Below are positions 1 through 9,370 of a DNA stretch of 64,000 nucleotides, piece after piece. Position numbers and translations under genes: made by a program. The notes beneath the pieces were generated by a model, which saw nothing but the letters and a program-made list of their open reading frames with translations, made no database searches and was not told the DNA's origin. Numbering within the stretch: position 1 is the first letter of the stretch; the number at the start of each line of letters is the position of its first letter. Location: the NCBI RefSeq assembly GCF_016900875.1, contig NZ_JAFEUM010000003.1, forward strand, positions 124,001 through 188,000, given 5' to 3'. This DNA comes from Vibrio ulleungensis. GTDB lineage: Bacteria > Pseudomonadota > Gammaproteobacteria > Enterobacterales > Vibrionaceae.

Positions 1-591
1 TGCATCTTTGATTGCGCTCCAGTGGTTAAGTAGAACGTTTAAGTCCCACTCAAGCTCTTCTGCACTTTTACCCACACCCGCTGTACGAACAATAAGACCC
101 ATACCTTGAGGAAGCTCAAGAGTGCTTAAAGCCGCTTTAAGCTGGGTTCTTTCGTCACCTTCGATACGACGAGAAATACCACCAGCACGAGGGTTATTAG
201 GCATTAGGACTAGGTAACTACCCGCAAGAGAGATGAAGGTTGTTAAGGCTGCGCCTTTATTACCACGTTCTTCTTTCTCAACTTGAACGATAACCTCTTG
301 GCCTTCTTTAAGTACCTCTTTGATACTTGGTCGGCCTTGGTAGGTATATCCTTGTGGGAAGTAATCTTTTGCAATTTCTTTAAGAGGAAGGAAACCGTGT
401 CTTTCAGCACCGTAATCAACGAATGCGGCTTCTAGACTTGGTTCAATACGGGTGATGCGTCCTTTATAGATGTTGGCTTTTTTAGATTCATGACCTGGGC
501 TTTCAATATCCAGATCAAAAAGCTTTTGCCCATCTACTAGGGCAACACGCAACTCTTCTTTTTGAGTTGCGTTTATTAGCATTCTTTTCAT
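1..591 (-). CDS. rne: Ribonuclease E, N-terminal part (cut by window edge)
   Basis: This is the first 197 codons of RNase E, the membrane-anchored endonuclease that organises the RNA degradosome and starts decay of most mRNAs and maturation of rRNA and tRNA. The start reads [20 protein letters not shown], followed by the S1 RNA-binding domain region ([26 protein letters not shown]) typical of RNase E/G. The frame is open to the window edge, so the DNase I-like catalytic domain, Zn-link and C-terminal scaffold are outside. It runs divergently from rluC, as in Escherichia coli, with a long leader between. Identity is secure; nothing can be said of the missing part. Confidence 0.97.
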   Translation of the reverse strand, partial: MKRMLINATQKEELRVALVDGQKLFDLDIESPGHESKKANIYKGRITRIEPSLEAAFVDYGAERHGFLPLKEIAKDYFPQGYTYQGRPSIKEVLKEGQEVIVQVEKEERGNKGAALTTFISLAGSYLVLMPNNPRAGGISRRIEGDERTQLKAALSTLELPQGMGLIVRTAGVGKSAEELEWDLNVLLNHWSAIKDA

Positions 592-1205
592 TTTGTAATT
601 ATCTCGTTTTTAAGCGCCGCACAGTCTTGCTCAGATGGTGTCGATCCCACGGTTAACAATGCAGCCTCACGGCTGGAAGGGATGCTCTTGGACACGAAGT
701 TGGTCACGTTTTGTGCAAAGCTGCTTATGTACTCAATGTGGGTACTAACAATGTTGCATGTAAAACGTGACCCGATCTCTCGGTAAACGTCACATCGGGT
801 GCAAGGAGTAGTTGCGGCGATGGTTTTATTCTTGATGTCTTACGCCATTTGCTGCATGAAGCAATAAAACCGCTACTCTAATTTATAATTTTATGGCAAA
901 AAGTGAGTCAAAAAGAGTGAATATTCATCAATGCTCAACTTTAAGTGGTGAACTATAGCAAGGCTGTTCATTCACAGCAATCGCCATCATAGATTATTGT
1001 AAATTTATTGGTGCAGTGCTTTGCTTTAGCCTCATTAAAGCAAGGGTTTATGGCGATATTGGTGATGTAAGAAAAATCACGCTGTAAGGTTATTGTCAGC
1101 TTTCTCACCACTTATACACATTTTGTTCAGTCATTTTGTGGATGAAGTAAATGCTGTGTTCAGTTTACGAAAGTAGAGATTTCTTCAGTCTCGGGGTGTT
1201 ACACT
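592..1205 (-). promoter_or_regulatory. rne leader and rne/rluC divergent promoter region
   Basis: The 614 bases between rne and rluC contain no gene. Toward rne several inverted repeats lie in the transcribed strand: CAGCC/GGCTG arms at 662-675, ACCCGAT/ATCGGGT arms at about 768-800, and a 9-bp outer stem GGTTTTATT/AATAAAACC at 822-871. In E. coli the long rne 5' UTR folds into hairpins through which RNase E autoregulates its own mRNA; by analogy I infer the same role here. The 900-1200 part is AT-rich and should hold the divergent promoters, but I could not assign clear -35/-10 pairs. Confidence 0.6.
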
Positions 1206-2159
1206 ATGCTCATGAATGAAATTAGAACAAAAGTGCAGCTAATTGACATCGATGATGACATGGCTGGCCAACGAATCGACAACTTTTTACGTAACCAACT
1301 AAAGTCTGTGCCTAAAAGTGTGGTGTACCGCATTGTGCGCAAAGGCGAAGTTCGAGTGAATAAAAAGCGTATTAAAGTGGAATACAAACTGCAACCTGGC
1401 GATGTGGTTCGTATTCCTCCAGTCACCATTACCGAAAAAACCGATCAGCAACCGGTGATCAGTACCAAGCTCAATGCGGTCGCCAACCTAGAAAGTCAGA
1501 TCATCCACGAGGATGACCACTTGCTGATCCTAAATAAACCGTCTGGTCTCGCAGTGCATGGGGGCAGTGGATTAAAGTTTGGTGCAATTGAAGCATTACG
1601 AGCACTACGACCTCAAGCGCGTTTTTTAGAGCTTGTCCACCGTATCGACCGAGATACGTCGGGTATCTTACTGGTGGCCAAAAAACGCTCGGCGCTTCGC
1701 CACTTGCAAGCCCAGTTTCGCGAGAAAACCGTGCAGAAGTACTATTTTGCGTTGGTCATGGGCACATGGAAACGCAGTGATAAGCAAGTTACGGCGCCAT
1801 TGCTCAAAAACGAAGTAAACAGCATTGTGAGGGTGAACCCAAAAGGAAAACCGTCGGATACGCGTTTTAAAGTGCTCGAAAACTTTGATAAGGCAACATT
1901 GGTGCAAGCCAGTCCCGTTACCGGACGTACGCACCAAATCCGTGTGCATTGTCAATATAAAGGCCACCCCATTGCTTGGGATGACCGTTATGGCGACCCT
2001 CGATTTGATGCCTATACAAAGACGGTTGGCATCGACAGGCTGTTTTTGCACGCTGCAAACATTAAGTTTCGCCACCCTACCAATGATGAGTGGATGGAAA
2101 TCAGTGCTCCTTTAGAAGCAAAGCTTGAAAAAAGCTTAACCAAGTTACGACAGCTTTAA
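1206..2159 (+). CDS. rluC: 23S rRNA pseudouridine synthase C
   Basis: RluC converts three uridines of 23S rRNA (E. coli 955, 2504 and 2580) to pseudouridine. The 317-residue protein has an N-terminal S4 RNA-binding domain (about 20-80, KGEVRVNKKRIK) and a RluA-type catalytic domain with the HRIDRDTSG motif, whose Asp148 is the expected catalytic residue. The ending region shows the GRTHQIRVH motif. Length and motif order are normal. The start may be the first Met or the Met two codons later; neither has a strong ribosome binding site. It is divergent from rne, the standard arrangement. Confidence 0.95.
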   Translation: MLMNEIRTKVQLIDIDDDMAGQRIDNFLRNQLKSVPKSVVYRIVRKGEVRVNKKRIKVEYKLQPGDVVRIPPVTITEKTDQQPVISTKLNAVANLESQIIHEDDHLLILNKPSGLAVHGGSGLKFGAIEALRALRPQARFLELVHRIDRDTSGILLVAKKRSALRHLQAQFREKTVQKYYFALVMGTWKRSDKQVTAPLLKNEVNSIVRVNPKGKPSDTRFKVLENFDKATLVQASPVTGRTHQIRVHCQYKGHPIAWDDRYGDPRFDAYTKTVGIDRLFLHAANIKFRHPTNDEWMEISAPLEAKLEKSLTKLRQL

Positions 2160-2238
2160 CTCTTCTATATATAGCCCATTAGATAGTAATGACGCGATCG
2201 CTGATTTCTATTTAATGGGCCTTTAATCGTAGTTAATG

Positions 2239-2835
2239 CTAAATCACGTCAACCCCTTCGTTTTTGAACAGATCCACCAGTTTTATCAGTGGTAGTCCTA
2301 TTAACGAATTTGGGTCATTCCCTTCAAGCTTTTCAAACAAAGCGATACCCAGACCTTCACTTTTAAAACTACCCGCGCAATAAAGAGGGTTTTCCATATC
2401 AACGTAGCGTTCGATTTGCGCTGTGGTCAATGAGCGAAAATGGACAATAAAAGGTTCTACAACAACTTGGGTGTGATCAGTTTGACTATTGTGCAGAGCC
2501 AAGCCGGTATAAAAGGTGATGCGCTGTCCACTTTGTTTTGAGAGTTGCTCAATGGCTTTTTGTCTAGTAAGCGGCTTGCCGATGATTTCATCGTTGATAA
2601 CGCACACTTGGTCCGAGCCTATAATAAGGTGGTTTGGATACTGTATTGCCAGTGATTTCGCTTTGCCAATGGCTAAACGTTCGACCAAGGCTTGTGGGGA
2701 CTCACCGTGCATTGGTGTTTCGTCGCAGTCTGGCGAACCGGTGGTAAACGGGAGGCCCAGCTTACGCATGAGCGACTGTCTAATTTCCGAGGTTGAGGCT
2801 AAGACAATGGGCAAAGCCGCAGGTTGAGATGGCAT
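2239..2835 (-). CDS. yceF: Maf-family nucleotide pyrophosphatase (YceF type)
   Basis: Maf proteins hydrolyse non-canonical or modified nucleoside triphosphates to monophosphates; the YceF branch prefers 7-methyl-GTP. The 198-residue product shows the Maf signature near the N-terminus ([13 protein letters not shown]), the DCDET segment and the IIGSDQVC motif around residues 71-78 that carries the catalytic Asp. It lies between rluC and the yceD-rpmF operon but on the opposite strand, the conserved gammaproteobacterial arrangement that separates YceF from its paralogue YhdE. Its start region abuts the divergent yceD promoter. Confidence 0.93.
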   Translation of the reverse strand: MPSQPAALPIVLASTSEIRQSLMRKLGLPFTTGSPDCDETPMHGESPQALVERLAIGKAKSLAIQYPNHLIIGSDQVCVINDEIIGKPLTRQKAIEQLSKQSGQRITFYTGLALHNSQTDHTQVVVEPFIVHFRSLTTAQIERYVDMENPLYCAGSFKSEGLGIALFEKLEGNDPNSLIGLPLIKLVDLFKNEGVDVI

Positions 2836-2903
2836 GGTGTTATTCCTATAATAATTCGGTCATTAAGGTGGTGAAAAATTCACTAACTTTTTCACCTTTT
2901 CCT

Positions 2904-2932
2904 TTGACTATTGAGTCATTGAAAGCTAATAT
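2904..2932 (+). promoter_or_regulatory. Sigma-70 promoter of the yceD-rpmF-plsX-fab operon
   Basis: A near-consensus promoter is visible: TTGACT at 2904-2909, a 17-bp spacer and TAATAT at 2927-2932. Transcription should begin around 2938-2941, directly at the yceD ATG (2942), so the mRNA would be leaderless or nearly so. Confidence 0.8.
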
Positions 2933-2941
2933 TCGCGCCCT

Positions 2942-3481
2942 ATGCAAAAGGTAAAAATACCGCGAACGGTTGACCCAGGTAAATCAGCTCAAAAGCGATT
3001 GGACTATGATGGTATCATACAAGCCAGTCTCTTTAAGCGTTTGGCCGAGTCCGTCGAAAGCGTAAAACGTGAAGCAGATGTCTCATTGTCCTTTGATTTG
3101 GATGAACAACGACTGGTCGTTATCTCTGGTAAAGCTAACGTCGAAGTCGATTTAGAGTGTCAACGCTGTAATGAGGTTTTCACACATCTGTGTGAAGTCC
3201 AGTTCACTTACACTCCTAATAAAGGAGAGAAAAGTGAAGAGGAAGCGCCGGAAGAGTACGATTTGGTAGATCTGAACGAATACGGCGAATGCGATCTCAT
3301 ACAACTAGTTGAAGACGAGTTCATTCTTGGATTACCCCAAGTGGCAATGCATGACGAATCTGACTGTAGCGTAGATTCAAGTAACTTGGTTTTTGGTGAA
3401 ATTCCTGAAGAAGTTCTTAAGGAAGAAAAACCAAACCCGTTCGAAGTTTTGAAAAGCTTAAAAGCACAGACAAAGGAGTAG
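2942..3481 (+). CDS. yceD: YceD, DUF177 protein linked to 23S rRNA accumulation
   Basis: YceD (DUF177) is found upstream of rpmF in most bacteria; homologues have been tied to 23S rRNA accumulation, though the biochemical role is not settled. The 179-residue protein begins [12 protein letters not shown], aligning with the known E. coli start, and has the family cysteine motif LECQRC and the conserved C-terminal [12 protein letters not shown]. It starts the lipid operon and ends 5 bp before rpmF. The usual upstream ribosome binding site is absent because the promoter sits right at the start codon. Confidence 0.92.
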   Translation: MQKVKIPRTVDPGKSAQKRLDYDGIIQASLFKRLAESVESVKREADVSLSFDLDEQRLVVISGKANVEVDLECQRCNEVFTHLCEVQFTYTPNKGEKSEEEAPEEYDLVDLNEYGECDLIQLVEDEFILGLPQVAMHDESDCSVDSSNLVFGEIPEEVLKEEKPNPFEVLKSLKAQTKE

Positions 3482-3486
3482 GGTCA

Positions 3487-3657
3487 ATGGCCGTACAAAA
3501 GAGCAAGAAGTCACGTTCTATGCGTGGCATGCGTCGTTCACACGATGCGCTAACTACAGCAGCACTATCTGTAGACGCAACTTCAGGTGAAACTCACCTA
3601 CGTCACAATGTAACTGCTGAAGGTTACTACCGTGGCAAAAAGGTAGTCAACAAGTAA
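3487..3657 (+). CDS. rpmF: 50S ribosomal protein L32
   Basis: L32 is a small protein of the large ribosomal subunit. The 56 residues start [20 protein letters not shown] and end RGKKVVNK, full length for the proteobacterial, non-zinc form. It lies 5 bp after yceD and 14 bp before plsX, which couples ribosome production to membrane lipid synthesis in one transcript. Confidence 0.98.
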   Translation: MAVQKSKKSRSMRGMRRSHDALTTAALSVDATSGETHLRHNVTAEGYYRGKKVVNK

Positions 3658-3671
3658 GGTTACCTTTACAA

Positions 3672-4715
3672 GTGATTACCGTTGCACTCGATGCAATGGG
3701 CGGGGACTACGGTCCTAGCTATACAGTGCCTGCCGTCGTGCAGGCATTGTTGCATTTCCCAGAGCTAAATATTCAGCTTGTCGGTCGCGAAAGTGACATC
3801 AACGCTGAGCTCGACGCCCAAACTAGCATCCTTCCGCGCTCTATTGATAGAGACGCGTTATTGTCACGCCTAACAATCCATCATTGTGATCATGTCATTG
3901 CCAATGACGCCAAACCTTCTGCAGCACTACGAAATAGCCGTGGCAGTTCGATGCGAGAAACTATTGACCTAGTTGCACGCGGTGAAGCCGATGCGGCTGT
4001 CAGCGGCGGTAATACTGGCGCACTAATGGCGTTGTCCAAACATGGTATTAAGATGCTTCCGGGGATCGAACGCCCGGCTTTGGTGTCAGCACTGCCAACG
4101 CAAAGTGGTCAGCCTGTGTGGCTTTTAGACCTTGGCGCAAACATCGATGTTGATTCAGACACTCTGTACCAGTTCGCGATCATGGGATCAGCATTGGCAG
4201 AGCAACATCTAGCCAAAGTGCCAAAAGTAGCGCTACTCAATATTGGTGCTGAAGCAAGTAAAGGCAATGACACCATAAAATCTTGCGCAATGCGTTTAGA
4301 ACAAACCCCCTCAATTAACTACATTGGCTTTATAGAAGGGCACGAAATATTGCTGGATAAAGCGGATGTTATTGTGTGCGATGGTTTTGCAGGCAATATT
4401 TGTCTTAAGACCTCTGAAGGCATCGCAAACCTTATTCTGAATAAACTTAAACAGCATTTTTTTGGACACCCGGTTAAAAAATGGTTGGCGAGAATACTGT
4501 TTGCTTCCGCATTAAAAGAGCTAAAAGCACTGAACCCCGACCAGTACAATGGCGCAAGTTTGTTAGGATTGCGCAGCATTGTGATTAAAAGTCATGGAAG
4601 CGCCGATAAAACTGCTATTATCAACGCGATAGGCGAAGCAGTCCACGAAGTCAAACGTCAGATACCGCAGCGTATTTCTGACGGTTTGGAAACCGTTTTA
4701 CTCGAGAGGCACTAA
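3672..4715 (+). CDS. plsX: Phosphate acyltransferase PlsX
   Basis: PlsX makes acyl-phosphate from acyl-ACP, the acyl donor used by PlsY for glycerol-3-phosphate acylation at the membrane. The 347-residue protein begins at a GTG codon (MITVALDAMGGDYGP), with the family's MGGD signature, the SGGNTGA stretch and the conserved CDGFAGNICLKTSEG motif. It lies 6 bp upstream of fabH. An ATG-based start is not available nearby, so GTG is the likely initiator. Confidence 0.96.
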   Translation: MITVALDAMGGDYGPSYTVPAVVQALLHFPELNIQLVGRESDINAELDAQTSILPRSIDRDALLSRLTIHHCDHVIANDAKPSAALRNSRGSSMRETIDLVARGEADAAVSGGNTGALMALSKHGIKMLPGIERPALVSALPTQSGQPVWLLDLGANIDVDSDTLYQFAIMGSALAEQHLAKVPKVALLNIGAEASKGNDTIKSCAMRLEQTPSINYIGFIEGHEILLDKADVIVCDGFAGNICLKTSEGIANLILNKLKQHFFGHPVKKWLARILFASALKELKALNPDQYNGASLLGLRSIVIKSHGSADKTAIINAIGEAVHEVKRQIPQRISDGLETVLLERH

Positions 4716-4721
4716 CTCTTC

Positions 4722-5672
4722 ATGTATAGCAAAATATTAGGCACTGGCAGTTACCTGCCATCAACAGTGCGTACAAATGCAGATTTGGAAAAGATGGTTG
4801 ATACTAGCGACGAGTGGATCGTTGCACGAACGGGTATCAAAGAAAGGCGCATAGCGGCAGACGATGAGTCTGTGGCCGATATGGGATACATTGCGGCAAA
4901 AAACGCAATTGAAATGGCGGGCATCTCTAAAGATGAGATTGACCTGATCATCGTTGCGACCACTAGTAGTACCCACGCATTTCCATCGTCGGCTTGTCAG
5001 GTACAAGCCAAGCTTGAAATCTCGGGATGTGGTGCCTTCGATATGGCTGCTGCGTGTACGGGATTTGTTTACGCACTTTCCGTGGCCGACCAACACATTA
5101 AAAGTGGGCAGTGCAAAAACGTCCTGGTGATCGGTGCAGATACCTTATCAAAAACCTGTGACCAACTTGATCGCTCTACGGTGATTTTGTTTGGTGATGG
5201 TGCAGGCGCCGTAATAGTTGGCGCGAGCGAAGAGCCAGGCATTTTGTCGACCCATTTAGGGGCGGATGGCAAGTTTGGTGATCTTCTCAGTTTAGAAATG
5301 CCCGTTCGCGGTGGTGAGTTTGATACTTGGCTACACATGACAGGCAACGAAGTATTTAAAGTGGCAGTGACGCAATTGTCGCGCTTGGTTAACGATACGC
5401 TAAAAGCCAATAACATGGAAAAAAGCGATTTAGATTGGCTAGTGCCTCACCAAGCAAACTTGCGCATCATTACTGCCACAGCAAAAAAATTGGCAATGCC
5501 ACTGGATCAAGTTGTGATCACGCTTGATAAACATGGCAATACTTCAGCGGCAACAGTCCCAACAGCTTTAGATGAAGCCGTTCGTGATGGGCGCATACAA
5601 CGCGGCCAAACATTGTTGCTAGAGGCCTTTGGTGGTGGATTCACTTGGGGCTCAGCTCTGGTTAAGTTTTAG
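4722..5672 (+). CDS. fabH: Beta-ketoacyl-ACP synthase III
   Basis: FabH starts fatty acid synthesis by condensing acetyl-CoA with malonyl-ACP. The 316-residue thiolase-fold enzyme shows the complete catalytic triad: Cys112 in AAACTGF, His243 in VPHQAN and Asn273 in KHGNTSAA. Length equals the E. coli enzyme. It is the third enzyme gene of the operon, separated by 6 bp from plsX and by 30 bp, with a good ribosome binding site, from fabD. Confidence 0.97.
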   Translation: MYSKILGTGSYLPSTVRTNADLEKMVDTSDEWIVARTGIKERRIAADDESVADMGYIAAKNAIEMAGISKDEIDLIIVATTSSTHAFPSSACQVQAKLEISGCGAFDMAAACTGFVYALSVADQHIKSGQCKNVLVIGADTLSKTCDQLDRSTVILFGDGAGAVIVGASEEPGILSTHLGADGKFGDLLSLEMPVRGGEFDTWLHMTGNEVFKVAVTQLSRLVNDTLKANNMEKSDLDWLVPHQANLRIITATAKKLAMPLDQVVITLDKHGNTSAATVPTALDEAVRDGRIQRGQTLLLEAFGGGFTWGSALVKF

Positions 5673-5702
5673 AATTTTAAAATATAGGAAAAGGAACGGG
5701 TA

Positions 5703-6626
5703 ATGAGCAATTTTGCGATTGTTTTTCCGGGTCAAGGTTCACAGACCGTGGGCATGTTGGCAGAACTAGGTGAACAGTTTGACGTTGTTAAGCAAACGTT
5801 CGCTGAAGCATCAGAAGTACTAGGGTATGACCTGTGGGCATTAGTTCAAAATGGCCCTGCAGAAGACCTCAACGAAACGCATCGTACTCAACCTGCTTTA
5901 TTAGCGTCATCGGTCGCCATTTGGCGCGTATGGCAAGAACAAGGTCTAGCGACTCCAGCGGTTATCGCAGGACACAGCTTGGGTGAATACTCAGCGCTTG
6001 TATGTGCAGGTGTGATTGATTTTAAACAAGCGATCAAACTGGTTGAGTTACGTGGACAGTTAATGCAAGAAGCGGTACCTGCTGGTGTTGGCGCTATGTA
6101 CGCGATCATTGGTCTAGACGACGAGTCTATTGCTAAAGCCTGTGAAGAAGCGGCGCAAGGCGAAGTTGTTTCTCCGGTTAACTACAACTCTCCAGGTCAA
6201 GTGGTTATCGCTGGCAATAAAGCGGCAGTAGAGCGTGCTGGTGCACTGTGTAAAGAAGCGGGTGCAAAACGCGCGCTACCATTACCAGTCTCTGTACCTT
6301 CTCATTGCGCATTAATGAAGCCTGCTGCGGACAAGCTGGCTGTTGCACTGGAAGAGATCGAATTTAACGCACCTCAGTTAGACGTGATCAATAACGTTGA
6401 TGTCGCTGTTGAAACTGATCCAGCAAAAATCAAGTCGGCGCTAGTTCGTCAATTGTATAGCCCAGTTCGTTGGACTGAAGGCGTCACCAAAATGCACGAG
6501 CAAGGTGTTGAAAAACTGCTAGAGTTAGGACCAGGTAAAGTACTTACTGGTCTGACTAAGCGAATAGTTAAAGCATTGACTGCTGCAGCGGTCAACGACT
6601 CAGCATCTCTTGATGCAGCTAAGTAG
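5703..6626 (+). CDS. fabD: Malonyl-CoA:ACP transacylase
   Basis: FabD loads malonyl groups from CoA onto acyl carrier protein. The 307-residue protein carries the FPGQGSQ N-terminal motif, the nucleophile elbow GHSLG with Ser92 and the catalytic His201 in VPSHCALM. It is preceded by AAAGGAACGGG, a strong ribosome binding site. It sits 11 bp before fabG in the fab operon. Confidence 0.97.
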   Translation: MSNFAIVFPGQGSQTVGMLAELGEQFDVVKQTFAEASEVLGYDLWALVQNGPAEDLNETHRTQPALLASSVAIWRVWQEQGLATPAVIAGHSLGEYSALVCAGVIDFKQAIKLVELRGQLMQEAVPAGVGAMYAIIGLDDESIAKACEEAAQGEVVSPVNYNSPGQVVIAGNKAAVERAGALCKEAGAKRALPLPVSVPSHCALMKPAADKLAVALEEIEFNAPQLDVINNVDVAVETDPAKIKSALVRQLYSPVRWTEGVTKMHEQGVEKLLELGPGKVLTGLTKRIVKALTAAAVNDSASLDAAK

Positions 6627-6637
6627 GAAGTAGAATA

Positions 6638-7372
6638 ATGAGTTTAGAAGGTAAAATTGCCTTAGTAACAGGCGCAAGCCGTGGTATTGGCCGCGCAATT
6701 GCAGAAGCACTAGTAGCAAAAGGTGCCACCGTTATTGGTACGGCAACCAGTGAAAATGGTGCTGCTGCAATCAGTGAATACTTGGGCGAAAATGGCAAAG
6801 GCTTTGCGCTCAACGTGACTGATGTTGCTTCAATCGAAACTGTACTTAAAGGCATTAACCAAGAGTTTGGTGCTATTGATATATTGGTGAATAACGCCGG
6901 TATCACCCGTGACAACCTTCTTATGCGTATGAAAGACGATGAGTGGACAGATATCATGGACACAAACCTAACGTCTATTTTCCGTCTGTCGAAAGCGGTA
7001 TTACGTGGCATGATGAAGAAAAAGTGCGGCCGCATTGTTAACGTTGGCTCCGTTGTGGGCACAATGGGTAATGCAGGACAAACTAACTATGCAGCGGCTA
7101 AAGCGGGTGTGATTGGTTTTACTAAATCAATGGCTCGTGAAGTTGCTTCACGTGGTGTTACTATTAATACTGTTGCACCAGGGTTTATCGAAACCGACAT
7201 GACTAAAGCACTAAATGATGAGCAGCGCGCTGCAACATTGTCTAATGTACCAGCTGGTCGATTGGGTGATCCAAAAGAAATTGCAGCGGCTGTGGCGTTT
7301 TTAGCCTCCCCAGAAGCGGCTTATATTACGGGTGAAACGCTGCACGTTAACGGCGGAATGTACATGGTTTAA
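6638..7372 (+). CDS. fabG: 3-oxoacyl-ACP reductase
   Basis: FabG reduces 3-ketoacyl-ACP with NADPH in each elongation cycle. The 244-residue short-chain dehydrogenase has the cofactor motif TGASRGIG (11-18), NNAG (85-88) and the catalytic Ser138, Tyr151 and Lys155. A short stem (7380-7398, arms GGCTGGTT and AACCAGCC) follows the stop but lacks a T tract, so it is at most a weak attenuator before the separately expressed acpP. Confidence 0.97.
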   Translation: MSLEGKIALVTGASRGIGRAIAEALVAKGATVIGTATSENGAAAISEYLGENGKGFALNVTDVASIETVLKGINQEFGAIDILVNNAGITRDNLLMRMKDDEWTDIMDTNLTSIFRLSKAVLRGMMKKKCGRIVNVGSVVGTMGNAGQTNYAAAKAGVIGFTKSMAREVASRGVTINTVAPGFIETDMTKALNDEQRAATLSNVPAGRLGDPKEIAAAVAFLASPEAAYITGETLHVNGGMYMV

Positions 7373-7511
7373 CGAAGTTGGCTGGTTAAAAACCAGCCGA
7401 TCAGTTCAATCTTAGTAAGTTTTTATGAGTGATATTTGTGCAATCGCGCATGATTTCAGTCAAAAAATGTATGAAAATTCGGTGAAATCGACTTAAATTG
7501 TGGTTTGACCA

Positions 7512-7527
7512 GCAAGGCTAGCCTTGC
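7512..7527. promoter_or_regulatory. Perfect 16-bp palindrome in the acpP upstream region
   Basis: Between fabG and acpP (7373-7596) there is no gene. A perfect palindrome GCAAGGCTAGCCTTGC lies 70 bp upstream of the acpP start, immediately after TTGACC at 7505-7510. It could be an operator or, if transcribed, a leader hairpin. The high expression acpP needs makes a separate promoter here likely; the exact -10 is unclear. Confidence 0.4.
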
Positions 7528-7596
7528 AACTTTCGTTAGTTTTAATAAACTACGCAGACATCGCATTAGAGCGAATTCTTTATAGGAAAAAGTAAA

Positions 7597-7830
7597 ATGA
7601 GCAATCTTGAAGAACGTGTAAAAAAAATCATCGTAGAACAGCTTGGTGTTGACGAGTCTGAAGTTAAAAACGAAGCATCTTTCGTTGATGACCTAGGTGC
7701 AGATTCACTAGACACAGTTGAGCTAGTTATGGCTCTAGAAGAGGAATTCGACACAGAGATTCCTGACGAAGAAGCTGAGAAAATCACTACTGTTCAAGCT
7801 GCTATCGATTACGTAACCAGCGCTCAGTAA
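7597..7830 (+). CDS. acpP: Acyl carrier protein
   Basis: AcpP carries the growing acyl chain on a 4'-phosphopantetheine arm. The 77-residue acidic protein contains the attachment motif [17 protein letters not shown], with Ser37 (Ser36 after Met removal) as the modified residue. It is preceded by ATAGGAAAAAG, a strong ribosome binding site, and followed by an efficient-looking terminator before fabF, consistent with its expression far above that of the neighbouring enzymes. Confidence 0.98.
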   Translation: MSNLEERVKKIIVEQLGVDESEVKNEASFVDDLGADSLDTVELVMALEEEFDTEIPDEEAEKITTVQAAIDYVTSAQ

Positions 7831-7841
7831 GAATTCTCCTC

Positions 7842-7876
7842 AATTCAGGCGGTCTATTAGACCGCCTGAATTTTCT
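7842..7876 (+). terminator. Rho-independent terminator after acpP
   Basis: Arms of 14 bp (7842-7855 and 7859-7872, with GGCGGTCT/AGACCGCC at the core) enclose a 3-nt loop and run into TTTTCT. It probably trims most transcription from acpP so that fabF gets less. Confidence 0.85.
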
Positions 7877-7927
7877 CTACCTCATCTTCTTAACACCTTC
7901 CTTAACATTTTTCCGGAGAGTAATATC

Positions 7928-9178
7928 GTGTCCAAACGTCGCGTCGTTGTCACTGGCATGGGTATGTTGTCACCGGTCGGCAACACTGTTGAATCATCAT
8001 GGAATGCCCTTCTAGCTGGCCAAAGTGGTATCGTTAATATCGAGCACTTTGATACCGAGAATTTCAGCACTCGTTTTGCTGGCCTTGTAAAAGATTTTGA
8101 CTGTACTGAATACATGTCTAAAAAAGATGCCCGTAAAATGGATCTTTTCATTCAGTATGGTGTTGCAGCAGGTATCCAAGCTTTAAATGATTCCGGGTTA
8201 GAAATCACTGAACAAAATGCAGCACGTGTAGGTGTGGCTATTGGTTCTGGTATCGGTGGACTTGAACTTATTGAAAAAGGGCATCACGCGCTGATCGAAA
8301 AAGGTCCGCGTAAAGTAAGTCCATTCTTTGTTCCTTCTACCATCGTGAATATGGTTGCCGGCAACTTGTCCATCATGCGTGGACTACGTGGCCCTAATAT
8401 CGCGATATCTACTGCTTGTACTACCGGTTTGCACAATATTGGTCACGCAGCACGAATGATCGCTTATGGCGATGCAGAAGCTATGGTCGCTGGCGGTTCA
8501 GAGAAAGCCTCTACCCCTCTAGGTATGGCAGGCTTCGGTGCTGCTAAGGCACTGTCAACGCGCAATGACTCACCGCAACAAGCTTCTCGCCCATGGGATA
8601 AAGACCGCGATGGTTTCGTTCTAGGTGATGGTGCAGGCATGATGGTACTGGAAGAGTACGAGCACGCTAAAGCGCGTGGTGCGAAGATGTACGCTGAGAT
8701 CGTTGGCTTTGGTATGTCCGGTGACGCCTATCACATGACATCACCAAGCGAAGACGGCTCTGGCGGTGCATTGGCGATGGAAGCGGCACTGCGTGACGCG
8801 GGTATCGACGGCACACAAGTGGGCTACATTAATGCTCACGGTACTTCTACACCAGCAGGCGATATTGCCGAGCTTAAGGGCGTGAAACGTGCTCTAGGTG
8901 AAGATGGTGCTAAACAAGTCTTGGTGTCATCGACCAAATCTATGACCGGTCACCTACTTGGTGCTGCTGGTTCTGCAGAAGCGATTGTGACTGTGATGTC
9001 ACTAGTGGACCAAAAAGTGCCACCGACGATCAACTTGGACAATATGGATGAAGGTGCCGTTGAACTTGGCATCGACTTAGTGCCTAACACAGCGCGTGAC
9101 GTTGAAATGGAATACGCACTGTGTAACTCGTTTGGCTTTGGCGGAACGAACGGCTCGTTGATCTTCAAAAAGATCTAA
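7928..9178 (+). CDS. fabF: Beta-ketoacyl-ACP synthase II
   Basis: FabF elongates acyl-ACP chains and controls temperature-dependent conversion of palmitoleate to cis-vaccenate. The 416-residue enzyme begins at GTG ([18 protein letters not shown]) behind a CCGGAGAG ribosome binding site. The Cys-His-His triad is present: Cys164 in STACTTG, His304 in NAHGTSTP and His342 in [11 protein letters not shown] terminator follows at once, closing the fab part of the cluster. Confidence 0.97.
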   Translation: MSKRRVVVTGMGMLSPVGNTVESSWNALLAGQSGIVNIEHFDTENFSTRFAGLVKDFDCTEYMSKKDARKMDLFIQYGVAAGIQALNDSGLEITEQNAARVGVAIGSGIGGLELIEKGHHALIEKGPRKVSPFFVPSTIVNMVAGNLSIMRGLRGPNIAISTACTTGLHNIGHAARMIAYGDAEAMVAGGSEKASTPLGMAGFGAAKALSTRNDSPQQASRPWDKDRDGFVLGDGAGMMVLEEYEHAKARGAKMYAEIVGFGMSGDAYHMTSPSEDGSGGALAMEAALRDAGIDGTQVGYINAHGTSTPAGDIAELKGVKRALGEDGAKQVLVSSTKSMTGHLLGAAGSAEAIVTVMSLVDQKVPPTINLDNMDEGAVELGIDLVPNTARDVEMEYALCNSFGFGGTNGSLIFKKI

Positions 9179-9193
9179 CACCTGTAGAATGTA

Positions 9194-9233
9194 AAAAAGC
9201 CCAGATTGGTATCGTCAATCTGGGCTTTTTTTA
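9194..9233 (+). terminator. Rho-independent terminator after fabF
   Basis: AGCCCAGATTG and CAATCTGGGCT form an 11-bp stem with a 7-nt loop followed by a run of seven T. It ends the fab transcript upstream of pabC. Confidence 0.92.
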
Positions 9234-9370
9234 TGGGGTGCGATTTATAGAGACTACGGCGCAAAAGAAACACCGATCAAAAGTTGAGAAAATGGATAAC
9301 TCACTACCTTTTTTACGGTTGATACATTATCTTTGTGCAAAGGAAAATCGATACTAACAGGAACGTCAAG

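Noticed and set aside
1668..2075. 135-codon antisense frame within rluC
   Set aside because: Lies fully opposite a strongly conserved gene and has no recognisable domain.
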